Origin: Bacteroidales bacterium UBA5342
GTDB taxonomy: Bacteria; Bacteroidota; Bacteroidia; Bacteroidales; UBA5342
DNA: 11,828 nucleotides
Direction: 5' to 3'
Assembly: GCA_002408065.1 (NCBI GenBank)
Contig: DHQI01000097.1
Location: forward strand, 36,333-48,160
A model generated the notes under the pieces. It searched no databases and had not been told where the DNA came from. It saw nothing but the letters and a program-made list of their open reading frames with translations. The translations under genes were made by a program, and so were the position numbers. This document shows, piece after piece, positions 1 to 7,328 of the stretch. Positions within the stretch are counted from its first letter, which is position 1, and each line of letters starts with the position of its first letter.

Positions 1-698
1 CTGAACCTGAGGGACTGGAGGATTACCAAAAATCTGTGGGTAAAGCTGTAGGCGGCTACTGGGGTCTGGAGCACATCGCATTCTTTGCTGACGATGCTGA
101 CATTGCGGCCTCTCCGGTACAACAATACGGACTGGTACAAGCCGGTGATGTAAAATATGTGGATCAAAACGGAGACGGCTTCATTAATGGTGAGGACAAT
201 ACATACATTGGCAATGCCCTACCTAAGTTGAATATGGGCTTAGTACTTGGAGCTGAATACAAAGGTTTCGACTTTAATGCAGTATTCTACGGCGTTAGTG
301 GTCGTGAAGTGATATTGAAAAATAACACCGTGTGGGGACTCACCGGTGATGGTAACGCCACTACCGCAGTTTATCAGTCCTGGGGCGAAACAGCCAATCC
401 TATCTATCCTCGTTTGACAACGCTGACCAATGATAATAATTATCGCAATTCTACCTTATGGATTGTAAGTGGTGACTTTATCAAGCTTTCGAATCTGGAA
501 TTTGGCTACACCCTGCCTCAAAGCTTAACGGCTAAAGCTCGTCTGTCAGATGTAAGATTCTACCTTAATGGTAATAACCTTCTAAGCTTTAATCACCTGA
601 AAGATTACAATCTGGATCCGGAAACACCCAATGCAGGTATTACTTCATACCCTGAAATGCGCGTATTTAATATCGGTGTAAGTGTAAAATTCAAATAA
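1..698 (+). CDS. SusC-like TonB-dependent outer-membrane transporter, C-terminal part (5' truncated by window edge)
   Basis: This is the C-terminal end of a SusC/RagA-type beta-barrel that imports oligosaccharides across the outer membrane, powered by TonB and capped by a SusD lipoprotein. The frame is open from base 3 without a start, so the gene begins outside the window; the GTG at 36 is an internal valine, not a start. Visible family hallmarks are the acidic loop DQNGDGFINGEDNTYIG (about bases 165-215, the D-x-NGDG-x-I-x-x-x-D pattern typical of SusC proteins), then LPKLNMGLVLGAEYKGFDF and a final barrel strand ending NIGVSVKFK with a C-terminal aromatic-basic pair. Roughly 230 residues are seen of a family usually near 1000. 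The susD-like gene starts 28 bases downstream, the standard pairing. Family assignment is firm; the substrate cannot be read from this part. Confidence 0.93.
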   Translation, partial: EPEGLEDYQKSVGKAVGGYWGLEHIAFFADDADIAASPVQQYGLVQAGDVKYVDQNGDGFINGEDNTYIGNALPKLNMGLVLGAEYKGFDFNAVFYGVSGREVILKNNTVWGLTGDGNATTAVYQSWGETANPIYPRLTTLTNDNNYRNSTLWIVSGDFIKLSNLEFGYTLPQSLTAKARLSDVRFYLNGNNLLSFNHLKDYNLDPETPNAGITSYPEMRVFNIGVSVKFK

Positions 699-726
699 TA
701 GCTAATACTCAAAAAAGACTATTGAC

Positions 727-2376
727 ATGAAACTTTTTTCAAAAATATTATCCCTTTCTGCTTTAGCCCTTCTTACGCTTTCGTGCGAAGACTACCTGGA
801 TAAAGAAGTGGATACCAACATCAGCCGGGAGGAGATTTTCTCAAATGTGAACTCAGCACCCGGCTTTCTGAACACCACCTACAACAGTGTTTTGTCAGAA
901 TATAGCCGCTATGGTGGTGGACTAATAGCTTCGGCTAGCGATGAGTCAGTCAACTCATCCTCTTCTTCTACTATCCGTTTCTTTAATGGCGGCATTACTC
1001 CATCGTACAATCCTGATAACATCTGGAATAATATGTACGAAGGCATACGACGCACCAACATTTTCTTGTACGAACTGGAACACACCATTGCCGAGAGCAA
1101 CAGTATTCCGGAGAAAAACCGTGGCGAATACAAAGGCCAGGCTTTGTTCCTCAGAGCTTACTGCCACTACGAACTTCTGAAACGCTATCAGAGAATTCCT
1201 TATGTGGATAAAGAACTGGATATGAATACCGACTTCGGTACAGATTCCTGCACTTTGCAGCTGATTTTTAATGACGTGGCATTACGTATCAGTCAGGATT
1301 GTGACTCAGCAGCCGCTTACCTGCCGGATGAGTATGGCGATGCCGACTTCGGACGTGCCCGTAAAATTTCCGCTTTAGCACTAAAAAGCCGTGTGCTTTT
1401 ATACGCTGCCAGCCCTTTAAACAACGACCCGGCATCACCTGACTATGACAAGGAAAAATGGAAAACAGCAGCCGATGCAGCATTAGCTGTAATAGACCTG
1501 GCAGACAACACTCTATCGGTAGGCTTAGCGACAAAATTCGCTGACATTTTTACAAAGACCAATAGTAGCGAAGTGCTTTTTGCTTCTAAACTGGTAGACG
1601 GTAATAGTTTTGAATCCAGCAATTTTCCCATAAGCTACAACGGACAGGGCTTAACCAATCCGTCGCAAAACTTATTGGATGCTTTCGGCACTAAAAACGG
1701 AAAATTGATTGAGGATGACACAAAATACGATCCTTTAAACCCGTATGATAACCGCGATGCGCGACTATATGCAACTATTCTGACCAATGATGCTTCATTC
1801 AATGGAGCTAAAGTTGAAACTTATGTAGGAGGAAAAGACGGCATTCTTTCGACAAACAATGCGACTAAAACGGGTTATTACCTTGCTAAGTTTGTGAACT
1901 CTAGCATAGACCTTAACCAAGGTGATACCGACTATAAACGATGGATACATTTTCGCTTGGGCGAAATCTACCTCAACTACGCTGAAGCTCTAAATGAATA
2001 TCTTGATGCGCCAAGTACAGAGGTTCACAATGCCATGTACACCCTAAGAAAACGTAATTTCCTTCTGCCATTTTTAGCTAAACTACCTACGACTCTGGAT
2101 AAAGACGGCATGCGTGCCCGTATCCGCAACGAGCGACAAGTAGAATTGGCATTTGAAGGTCACCGCTTTTGGGATTTGCGCCGCTGGAAGGATTTGACCA
2201 ACCTTAATGCTTCTATCAAAGGAATGGAAATCACTAAAAATGATGATGGTACTTTCACTTATAATGAAATACCAGAAGTAGAATCACGTGAATTTGATGA
2301 GCGCTTTTACTTCTACCCTATCCCAAGAGCCGAAGTACTGAAAGGCTATGTAGAACAAAACGATTTTTGGAAATAA
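727..2376 (+). CDS. SusD/RagB-family glycan-binding outer-membrane lipoprotein
   Basis: SusD-like proteins sit on the cell surface as a lid on the SusC barrel and bind the glycan before import. The 549-residue protein starts with a signal peptide (MKLFSKILSLSALALLTLSC) with the lipidated cysteine at residue 20, followed by acidic residues (CEDYLDKE) that fit the surface-export signal of Bacteroidota lipoproteins. The TPR-like helical core shows the typical segment LKSRVLLYAASPLNND (about residues 218-233). The C-terminal half has the family signature RIRNERQVELAFEGHRFWDL (residues 465-484) and the late motif YPIPRAEV. Length is normal for the family (500-600). The ATG at 727 is the only start that gives a complete signal peptide. 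A strong hairpin follows 9 bases after the stop. Substrate specificity cannot be inferred. Confidence 0.96.
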   Translation: MKLFSKILSLSALALLTLSCEDYLDKEVDTNISREEIFSNVNSAPGFLNTTYNSVLSEYSRYGGGLIASASDESVNSSSSSTIRFFNGGITPSYNPDNIWNNMYEGIRRTNIFLYELEHTIAESNSIPEKNRGEYKGQALFLRAYCHYELLKRYQRIPYVDKELDMNTDFGTDSCTLQLIFNDVALRISQDCDSAAAYLPDEYGDADFGRARKISALALKSRVLLYAASPLNNDPASPDYDKEKWKTAADAALAVIDLADNTLSVGLATKFADIFTKTNSSEVLFASKLVDGNSFESSNFPISYNGQGLTNPSQNLLDAFGTKNGKLIEDDTKYDPLNPYDNRDARLYATILTNDASFNGAKVETYVGGKDGILSTNNATKTGYYLAKFVNSSIDLNQGDTDYKRWIHFRLGEIYLNYAEALNEYLDAPSTEVHNAMYTLRKRNFLLPFLAKLPTTLDKDGMRARIRNERQVELAFEGHRFWDLRRWKDLTNLNASIKGMEITKNDDGTFTYNEIPEVESREFDERFYFYPIPRAEVLKGYVEQNDFWK

Positions 2377-2385
2377 AATTCAAAA

Positions 2386-2417
2386 AACAGTCAGGAGCAC
2401 TTTTTCTCCTGACTGTT
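2386..2417 (+). promoter_or_regulatory. Perfect 12-bp hairpin just downstream of susD
   Basis: AACAGTCAGGAG (2386-2397) and CTCCTGACTGTT (2406-2417) pair perfectly around the 8-base loop CACTTTTT. On the plus strand the stem is followed by CGAAAAAAT, so it lacks the U-tract of a strong terminator; read on the minus strand it is followed by TTTTGAATTTT. It probably acts as a partial terminator or a 3'-end stabiliser for the susCD part of the transcript, or blocks antisense transcription. The structure is certain as sequence; its role is inferred. Confidence 0.7.
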
Positions 2418-2441
2418 CGAAAAAATAAAAATATAACAATT

Positions 2442-2900
2442 ATGAAACATCTATTTTTTATAATTTTTGCCATTGGCACACTGCTTATTACTTCCTGCGA
2501 AACAGCTGAAGACATCACTGCCGGAATCGACACACAGGTGCCGGATATCTTGATCAGCTCTGACTCTGCTTTTGTTGATTTCGGCCAGGCTAACAGTGTA
2601 AAATTCACAGCAACGGACCCCAGCGGCATACGTCGTATTGATATCACTTACGGTCCTTGGAACATCGTTGAAGTCATCGACTTTAGTACCGATGGCGAAT
2701 ACCCAACGAGCTATGAACACACCATTAATTTCGATGTACCGGCAGACTCTGCGACATCTTGGTTCTCTAAAGTGTCTACGGGCTATTACCACAATGGCGA
2801 CACCTATAAGTACACCGACTACTTTCATGACATAGAGATCAGAGCTTCTGATATTCATCTGAATGAGCGTACTAACTACGCGCGTGTTCGTGTACGTTAG
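2442..2900 (+). CDS. Small predicted surface lipoprotein of unknown family in the SusE/SGBP position
   Basis: I do not recognise a named family. The 152-residue protein begins with a clean lipoprotein signal peptide, MKHLFFIIFAIGTLLITSC, lipid cysteine at residue 19, followed by acidic residues (CETAEDITAG) as in surface-exported Bacteroidota lipoproteins. The frame stays open upstream to 2367, but that extension would cross the hairpin and put 25 charged residues before the signal peptide, so the ATG at 2442 is chosen. The mature part is rich in beta-strand-like, aromatic and acidic segments (for example FTATDPSGIRRIDITYG, then YEHTINFDVPADS), suggesting a single Ig-like beta-sandwich. Its place right after susD is where SusE/SusF or other surface glycan-binding proteins are encoded, but it is much shorter than SusE. 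A glycan-binding accessory role is inference from position, signal peptide and likely fold. Confidence 0.82.
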   Translation: MKHLFFIIFAIGTLLITSCETAEDITAGIDTQVPDILISSDSAFVDFGQANSVKFTATDPSGIRRIDITYGPWNIVEVIDFSTDGEYPTSYEHTINFDVPADSATSWFSKVSTGYYHNGDTYKYTDYFHDIEIRASDIHLNERTNYARVRVR

Positions 2901-2912
2901 TACGATAAAAAA

Positions 2913-2943
2913 ACCTCAAAGTAAAAACTATTTGACCTCAAAG
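2913..2943 (+). repeat. 9-bp direct repeat spaced 22 bp, upstream of the GH2 gene
   Basis: ACCTCAAAG occurs at 2913-2921 and again at 2935-2943, each followed by a similar GTAAA-type tail (GTAAAAACT and GGTAAACT). The start-to-start distance of 22 bp is close to two helical turns, the arrangement of some direct-repeat operators. It fills most of the 65-base gap between the small lipoprotein gene and the GH2 gene, the longest gap inside the cluster before the sulfatase stop. No recognisable -7 promoter box (TAnnTTTG) accompanies it, so it may be chance. Confidence 0.35.
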
Positions 2944-2965
2944 GTAAACTAAAGAACTACCTGCT

Positions 2966-5740
2966 ATGATAAGAAAAACAGCCTACTATACTATCCTACT
3001 ACTGGCACTCATGCTCCTGAGCTGTAAGCCCTCAGATAAATACACACTAGACCTTTCCGGCCAATGGAGCGTAAAACTTGACCCCGATGATAAAGGAAAT
3101 CAACAACAGTGGTATGATAAGGACATAAAAAGCGAACTGAGCATCAACCTGCCTTCTACTTTGGACAAAGCCGATATTGGCCAAGCCATCGTTAAAGAAG
3201 CTAAGCTGGACAAAGAAACCTTGTATCAACTGCAACGCCGTTATAAATACATCGGTGCGGCTTGGTATCAGCGCGAAATCACCATCCCAAAAACAATGGC
3301 GGATCGTGATATTTATCTCGAAATGGAACGTGTGATCTGGAAATCACAAGTATGGATTGATGATGAATATAAAGGCACTGATAATAGTCTGATTACAGCT
3401 CATAAAATCAATCTGGGACAACTGAGTCCCGGCAAACATCAGATCACTATTTGTATCGACAACCGTCAGCAATACGACATTTTTGATGATAAACGCCCGC
3501 GTTCTTTGGCGCACGCCTATACCGAAACCACACAGATAAAATGGAATGGTATACTTGGCAACTTCAAATTGAGCGCAGTTCCGCCATTTCATTTGACTGG
3601 GGTACAAGTTTTTCCAAACATCAAAAAAGGAAATATCAACATTAAAGCCTCTGGAACAGGAACATCAAACGACATTACTTTTAAGGTATTAGATGCCAAC
3701 AATGCTGTTGTTAGTCAAAAGACAGTACGTGCCCGCGAAAGCATGAGCTTTCCTATGAACGGCAACTTTAAACTGTGGGACGAATTCAACACCAACCTTT
3801 ACGAGCTGGTGGCCGAAAATGCAGATGGCGAAGAACTGTACCGTACGTCTTTTGGTATGCGCCATATTGCCTCGGTAAAAAATGATATGCTGATCAATGG
3901 TAAGCGTGTCTTTTTGCGTGGCACCTTGGAGTGTGCCATCTTTCCACTGACCGGGCACCCGCCTATGGACGAAGCCGGATGGGAAAAAGTCTTTGGCACT
4001 GCCAAGAGCTATGGCCTCAATCATTTGCGCTTTCACTCGTGGTGTCCGCCCGAGGCTGCCTTTCGCGTGGCCGACCGTCTGGGCTTTTACCTGCAGGTAG
4101 AAATGCCTAACTGGTCACTCATCTATGGCGAAGATATGGAAATGGTAAAATGGATGGAAAACGAAGGTCGCCGTATGATTGCCAATTACGGTAACCACCC
4201 TTCTTTCTGTATGATGGCACTGGGTAATGAGCTGCAAGGTGACTATGAACTGCTTTCTGGCTTTGTTGAAGAATTGCAAGCTGACGATCCACGTCACCTT
4301 TACACGACTACAGCCTTTACCTTCCAAAAACCTTATACCGCAGAGCCAAACTATGTGGATGAGTACTGGATAACACAATGGACCAAAGACGGCTGGGTAC
4401 GTGGCCAAGGGGTTTTTGATCAATACCCGCCATCATTTGATAAAGATTACCGTGCGAGCATTGAATTCCTGGATATACCACTCATTACACACGAGATTGG
4501 TCAATATTCCGTCTATCCTAACTTTAAAGAAATAGAAAAATACACCGGTGTACTTGATCCGCTTAATTTTAAAGCTATCAAACAAGATTTGGAACAAAAA
4601 GGTCGCTTGGATATGGCTGATGACTACTTGATGGCTTCCGGTCATTTGGCAAAAATTCTTTACAAAGAAGAAGTAGAACGTGCACTAAAAACACCGGGTA
4701 TCAGCGGTTTTCAACTGCTCGACTTGCATGATTTCCCCGGTCAGGGAACTGCATTAGTAGGTTTGCTTGATGCTTTTTGGGATTCTAAAGGTATTATCAC
4801 TGGTGATGAATTCAGAGAATTCTGTTCTGAGTTAGTGCCGTTGCTGAAATTTGAAAAAGCGGTATATACCAACAATGAAATATTTAAAGCTAAAGCAGAG
4901 CTGACCAACTATTGGAAAGATTTAGGCAAGACCCATTTTGACTGGACGATTAAAGACGGGGCTACAGTATTGGCTTCCGGCACATTAAACGGTGGTGCCA
5001 TAGCGCAAGGTTCCTATGCCGAAATCGGCAATTTTGAATTTCCTTTGGCGGTCATAAGCAAAGCGACAAAACTGGACATAAGCTTATCCCTAAAAGGAAC
5101 GGACTACAAAAACTCATGGTCTGTTTGGGTTTACCCAACGGAACAAACAATAAACAAAGGCGAAGTACTGACCACTAGTAACTGGGACAAAGCTAAAAAA
5201 GCTTTAGCCGAAGGCAAAAAAGTATTGCTTAGCCCTAAACTGGACGAAATTGATGGCATCACCGGTAAGTTTGTACAGGTTTTCTGGAGCCCGGTACATT
5301 TCCCTAATCAACCCGGAACGATGGGGCTATTGATTGATGAAGAACATCCAGCGCTTAAAGGTTTCCCGACTGAATTTCATAGCAATTGGCAATGGTGGGA
5401 TTTGTGCAAACAATCGAAATCATTGGATATGAAAACACTGGAAACGGAACAAATCGTAACAGTAGTCGATAACTTCTTTAAGAACCGTAACCTAAGCAAT
5501 CTTTTCGAAGTAAAAATAGGCCAAGGTTCTCTGATTTTCAGCAGTATGGATTTACACTCTGATATTGATAACAGACCTGCAGCCAAGTGTATGCTTTCGA
5601 GCTTGGTCGACTATATGAATACCTCCGCTTTTACACCAAAACAATCAATCTCTTTCACTGAGCTAGAAGACTTATTCAGAAAAGGGAAAAACGAGAAGGC
5701 TGAGAAGATGGGGTCATTATATGACGAGGATGGTTTTTAA
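2966..5740 (+). CDS. Glycoside hydrolase family 2-type lipoprotein (beta-galactosidase/beta-glucuronidase-like) with extra C-terminal domain
   Basis: This is a retaining exo-beta-glycosidase candidate of the GH2 fold, 924 residues. The signal peptide MIRKTAYYTILLLALMLLSC has its lipid cysteine at 20. Domains in order: jelly-roll sugar-binding domain (about 25-205, with AAWYQREITIP and the IKWNGILGNFKL end), an Ig-like domain (210-300), a TIM barrel (300-615), a further beta-sandwich (625-720) and an alpha/beta domain (725-890) resembling the class I amidotransferase-like domains appended to some glycosidases. Likely acid/base is Glu422 in ALGNELQ and nucleophile Glu510 in LITHEIGQY, 88 residues apart as usual in GH2. 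No acidic residues directly follow the lipid cysteine (CKPSDKYT), which favours the periplasmic side. GH2 covers galactosidases, glucuronidases, mannosidases and others, so specificity is open. The GH30 gene follows after 27 bases. Confidence 0.88.
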   Translation: MIRKTAYYTILLLALMLLSCKPSDKYTLDLSGQWSVKLDPDDKGNQQQWYDKDIKSELSINLPSTLDKADIGQAIVKEAKLDKETLYQLQRRYKYIGAAWYQREITIPKTMADRDIYLEMERVIWKSQVWIDDEYKGTDNSLITAHKINLGQLSPGKHQITICIDNRQQYDIFDDKRPRSLAHAYTETTQIKWNGILGNFKLSAVPPFHLTGVQVFPNIKKGNINIKASGTGTSNDITFKVLDANNAVVSQKTVRARESMSFPMNGNFKLWDEFNTNLYELVAENADGEELYRTSFGMRHIASVKNDMLINGKRVFLRGTLECAIFPLTGHPPMDEAGWEKVFGTAKSYGLNHLRFHSWCPPEAAFRVADRLGFYLQVEMPNWSLIYGEDMEMVKWMENEGRRMIANYGNHPSFCMMALGNELQGDYELLSGFVEELQADDPRHLYTTTAFTFQKPYTAEPNYVDEYWITQWTKDGWVRGQGVFDQYPPSFDKDYRASIEFLDIPLITHEIGQYSVYPNFKEIEKYTGVLDPLNFKAIKQDLEQKGRLDMADDYLMASGHLAKILYKEEVERALKTPGISGFQLLDLHDFPGQGTALVGLLDAFWDSKGIITGDEFREFCSELVPLLKFEKAVYTNNEIFKAKAELTNYWKDLGKTHFDWTIKDGATVLASGTLNGGAIAQGSYAEIGNFEFPLAVISKATKLDISLSLKGTDYKNSWSVWVYPTEQTINKGEVLTTSNWDKAKKALAEGKKVLLSPKLDEIDGITGKFVQVFWSPVHFPNQPGTMGLLIDEEHPALKGFPTEFHSNWQWWDLCKQSKSLDMKTLETEQIVTVVDNFFKNRNLSNLFEVKIGQGSLIFSSMDLHSDIDNRPAAKCMLSSLVDYMNTSAFTPKQSISFTELEDLFRKGKNEKAEKMGSLYDEDGF

Positions 5741-5767
5741 ACAGGCACCTCATCGACAATTGAAAAA

Positions 5768-7306
5768 ATGAAACTGGGAAAATCACTTATAGTCATCGTC
5801 TCATTACTGGCATTCAGCTCTTGTAATGCTAAGAATACAGACACTACAATACTACTACTGGAGCCTACTACTATCTATCAAACAATAGATAACTTCGGGG
5901 CATCAGACTGTTGGAGCTGTCAGTACATTGGCAAAAACTGGGATTTAGCCAAACGGGAGCAAATTGCCGAATGGCTTTTTAGCAAAGAATTGGACAAAAA
6001 CGGACAACCCAAAGGTATAGGCCTAAGTGCCTGGCGCTTTAATATTGGAGCAGGTAGTGCAGAACAAGGCGACGCCAGTGACATCCCTCAAGTGTGGCGC
6101 AGGGCAGAGTGCTTTATCGATGCTAACGGACAATATGACTGGACAAAACAAAAAGGCCAACAATGGTTTTTACAGAAAGCCAAGAGTTATGGTATTGATA
6201 ACTTTTTGGCTTTTGCCATCAGTCCGCCGGTATCCATGACCATCGATGGCAAGGCTCACGGTAGCGGCCGTAAAACCTTCAATTTACAAGAGGATAAATA
6301 CGATGACTTTTCTCGTTTTTTATCACAGGTAATGCTGCATTTCAAGGATAAAAAAGGAATTTCTTTTAATTATATTTCACCAGAAAACGAACCACAGTGG
6401 GACTGGGGTGAAAGCATTTCACAGGAAGGAACGGCCTGTACTAATGAGGAATATGCACGCATTGTGAAAAATCTGAATCAGGAATTCACACAAATCAACA
6501 TTGCCACCAAAATACAGCTAAGCGAATGTGCACAAATCGACTACCTTTATTCAGATAGCACCAATCGCCCACTGAGGGATAATCAGTTAGAGGATTTTTT
6601 CGCCACTCAGTCGTCCAACTACATCGGCGATTTGTCAACAGTATCGTCAATTGTTACAGGCCATTCATACTTTACCACCTGGCCCGTAGATCAGATGATA
6701 AAAAAACGTGAATCCTTAAAGGAAAAGCTGAATGAGTTTAAACATTTGAACTACTGGCAATCGGAATACTGTGTATTGGAGAATAACGAAGAAATAAAAG
6801 GTCATGGCCGTGATCTTGGAATGAATACTGCCTTGTACGTAGCCCGCTTGATGCATTATGATTTGGCTGTAGCCAATGCAAGTTCCTGGCAATGGTGGCT
6901 GGCAGTAAGTCCTCACGACTATAAGGATGGCTTAGTATATACCGATAACGACACTCTGAACGGCGAAATCTATGATTCGAAACTCCTCTGGGCTTTTGGT
7001 AATTATTGCCGCTTTATTCGCCCTGGAATGCAACGCATAGGTCTTTCTCTGTCTCCGGATACTCCACTGGATCAACAAGCTAATGGAATAATGGCCTCAG
7101 CTTACAAAAGTGACGACAAAACAGTTATCGTAGCTATTAACTACTCCAAAAAACAGAAAAATATTAAAATTTCAAATCATAAATCAGGCTGGACACCTTA
7201 CATTACCAGTAAAGAAAGAACGAACAATCTAAAACCATTAGAAACAGTAAAAAATAGTTTTATACTGCCTCCGCGTTCTGTTGTAACATTCGTAAATCAA
7301 CAATAA
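5768..7306 (+). CDS. Glycoside hydrolase family 30-like lipoprotein (clan GH-A), possible endo-beta-1,6-galactanase-like
   Basis: A 512-residue lipoprotein, signal peptide MKLGKSLIVIVSLLAFSSC with lipid cysteine 19. The fold reads as a GH-A TIM barrel with a small C-terminal beta domain (about 425-512, TVIVAINYSKK to PPRSVVTFVN), the GH30 arrangement. Early motif QTIDNFGASDCW (38-49) matches the IxGFGxS-type start of GH30 enzymes. The probable acid/base is Glu208 in YISPENEPQWDW and the nucleophile Glu333 in YWQSEYCVL. GH30 includes glucosylceramidases, xylanases and endo-beta-1,6-galactanases; the substituted GASDCW start and the PENEPQW motif look closest to the galactanase-like group, but this is from memory of motifs. 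Seven cysteines besides the lipid one (48, 51, 115, 224, 254, 335, 414) are unusual. Its ATG lies 27 bases after the GH2 stop and the sulfatase starts 22 bases after it, so it is surely co-transcribed. Confidence 0.82.
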   Translation: MKLGKSLIVIVSLLAFSSCNAKNTDTTILLLEPTTIYQTIDNFGASDCWSCQYIGKNWDLAKREQIAEWLFSKELDKNGQPKGIGLSAWRFNIGAGSAEQGDASDIPQVWRRAECFIDANGQYDWTKQKGQQWFLQKAKSYGIDNFLAFAISPPVSMTIDGKAHGSGRKTFNLQEDKYDDFSRFLSQVMLHFKDKKGISFNYISPENEPQWDWGESISQEGTACTNEEYARIVKNLNQEFTQINIATKIQLSECAQIDYLYSDSTNRPLRDNQLEDFFATQSSNYIGDLSTVSSIVTGHSYFTTWPVDQMIKKRESLKEKLNEFKHLNYWQSEYCVLENNEEIKGHGRDLGMNTALYVARLMHYDLAVANASSWQWWLAVSPHDYKDGLVYTDNDTLNGEIYDSKLLWAFGNYCRFIRPGMQRIGLSLSPDTPLDQQANGIMASAYKSDDKTVIVAINYSKKQKNIKISNHKSGWTPYITSKERTNNLKPLETVKNSFILPPRSVVTFVNQQ

Positions 7307-7328
7307 CAATTAATAAAAACATTATATA

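Noticed and set aside
165..215. Dockerin or EF-hand calcium-binding domain (DQNGDGFINGED)
   Set aside because: This acidic loop is a normal part of SusC-type barrels, and no second dockerin repeat is present.
36..698. A complete 220-residue gene starting at GTG 36
   Set aside because: The frame is open to the window edge and the sequence is the C-terminal end of a SusC barrel, so the GTG codes for an internal valine.
909..1180. Several small open frames overlapping susD and the later large genes on either strand
   Set aside because: They lie wholly within well-supported coding sequence, lack recognisable features, and are out-of-frame shadows.
2367..2441. N-terminal extension of the small lipoprotein, starting inside the susD 3' end
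   Set aside because: It would run through the hairpin and bury the lipoprotein signal peptide behind 25 residues; the ATG at 2442 gives a standard signal peptide.
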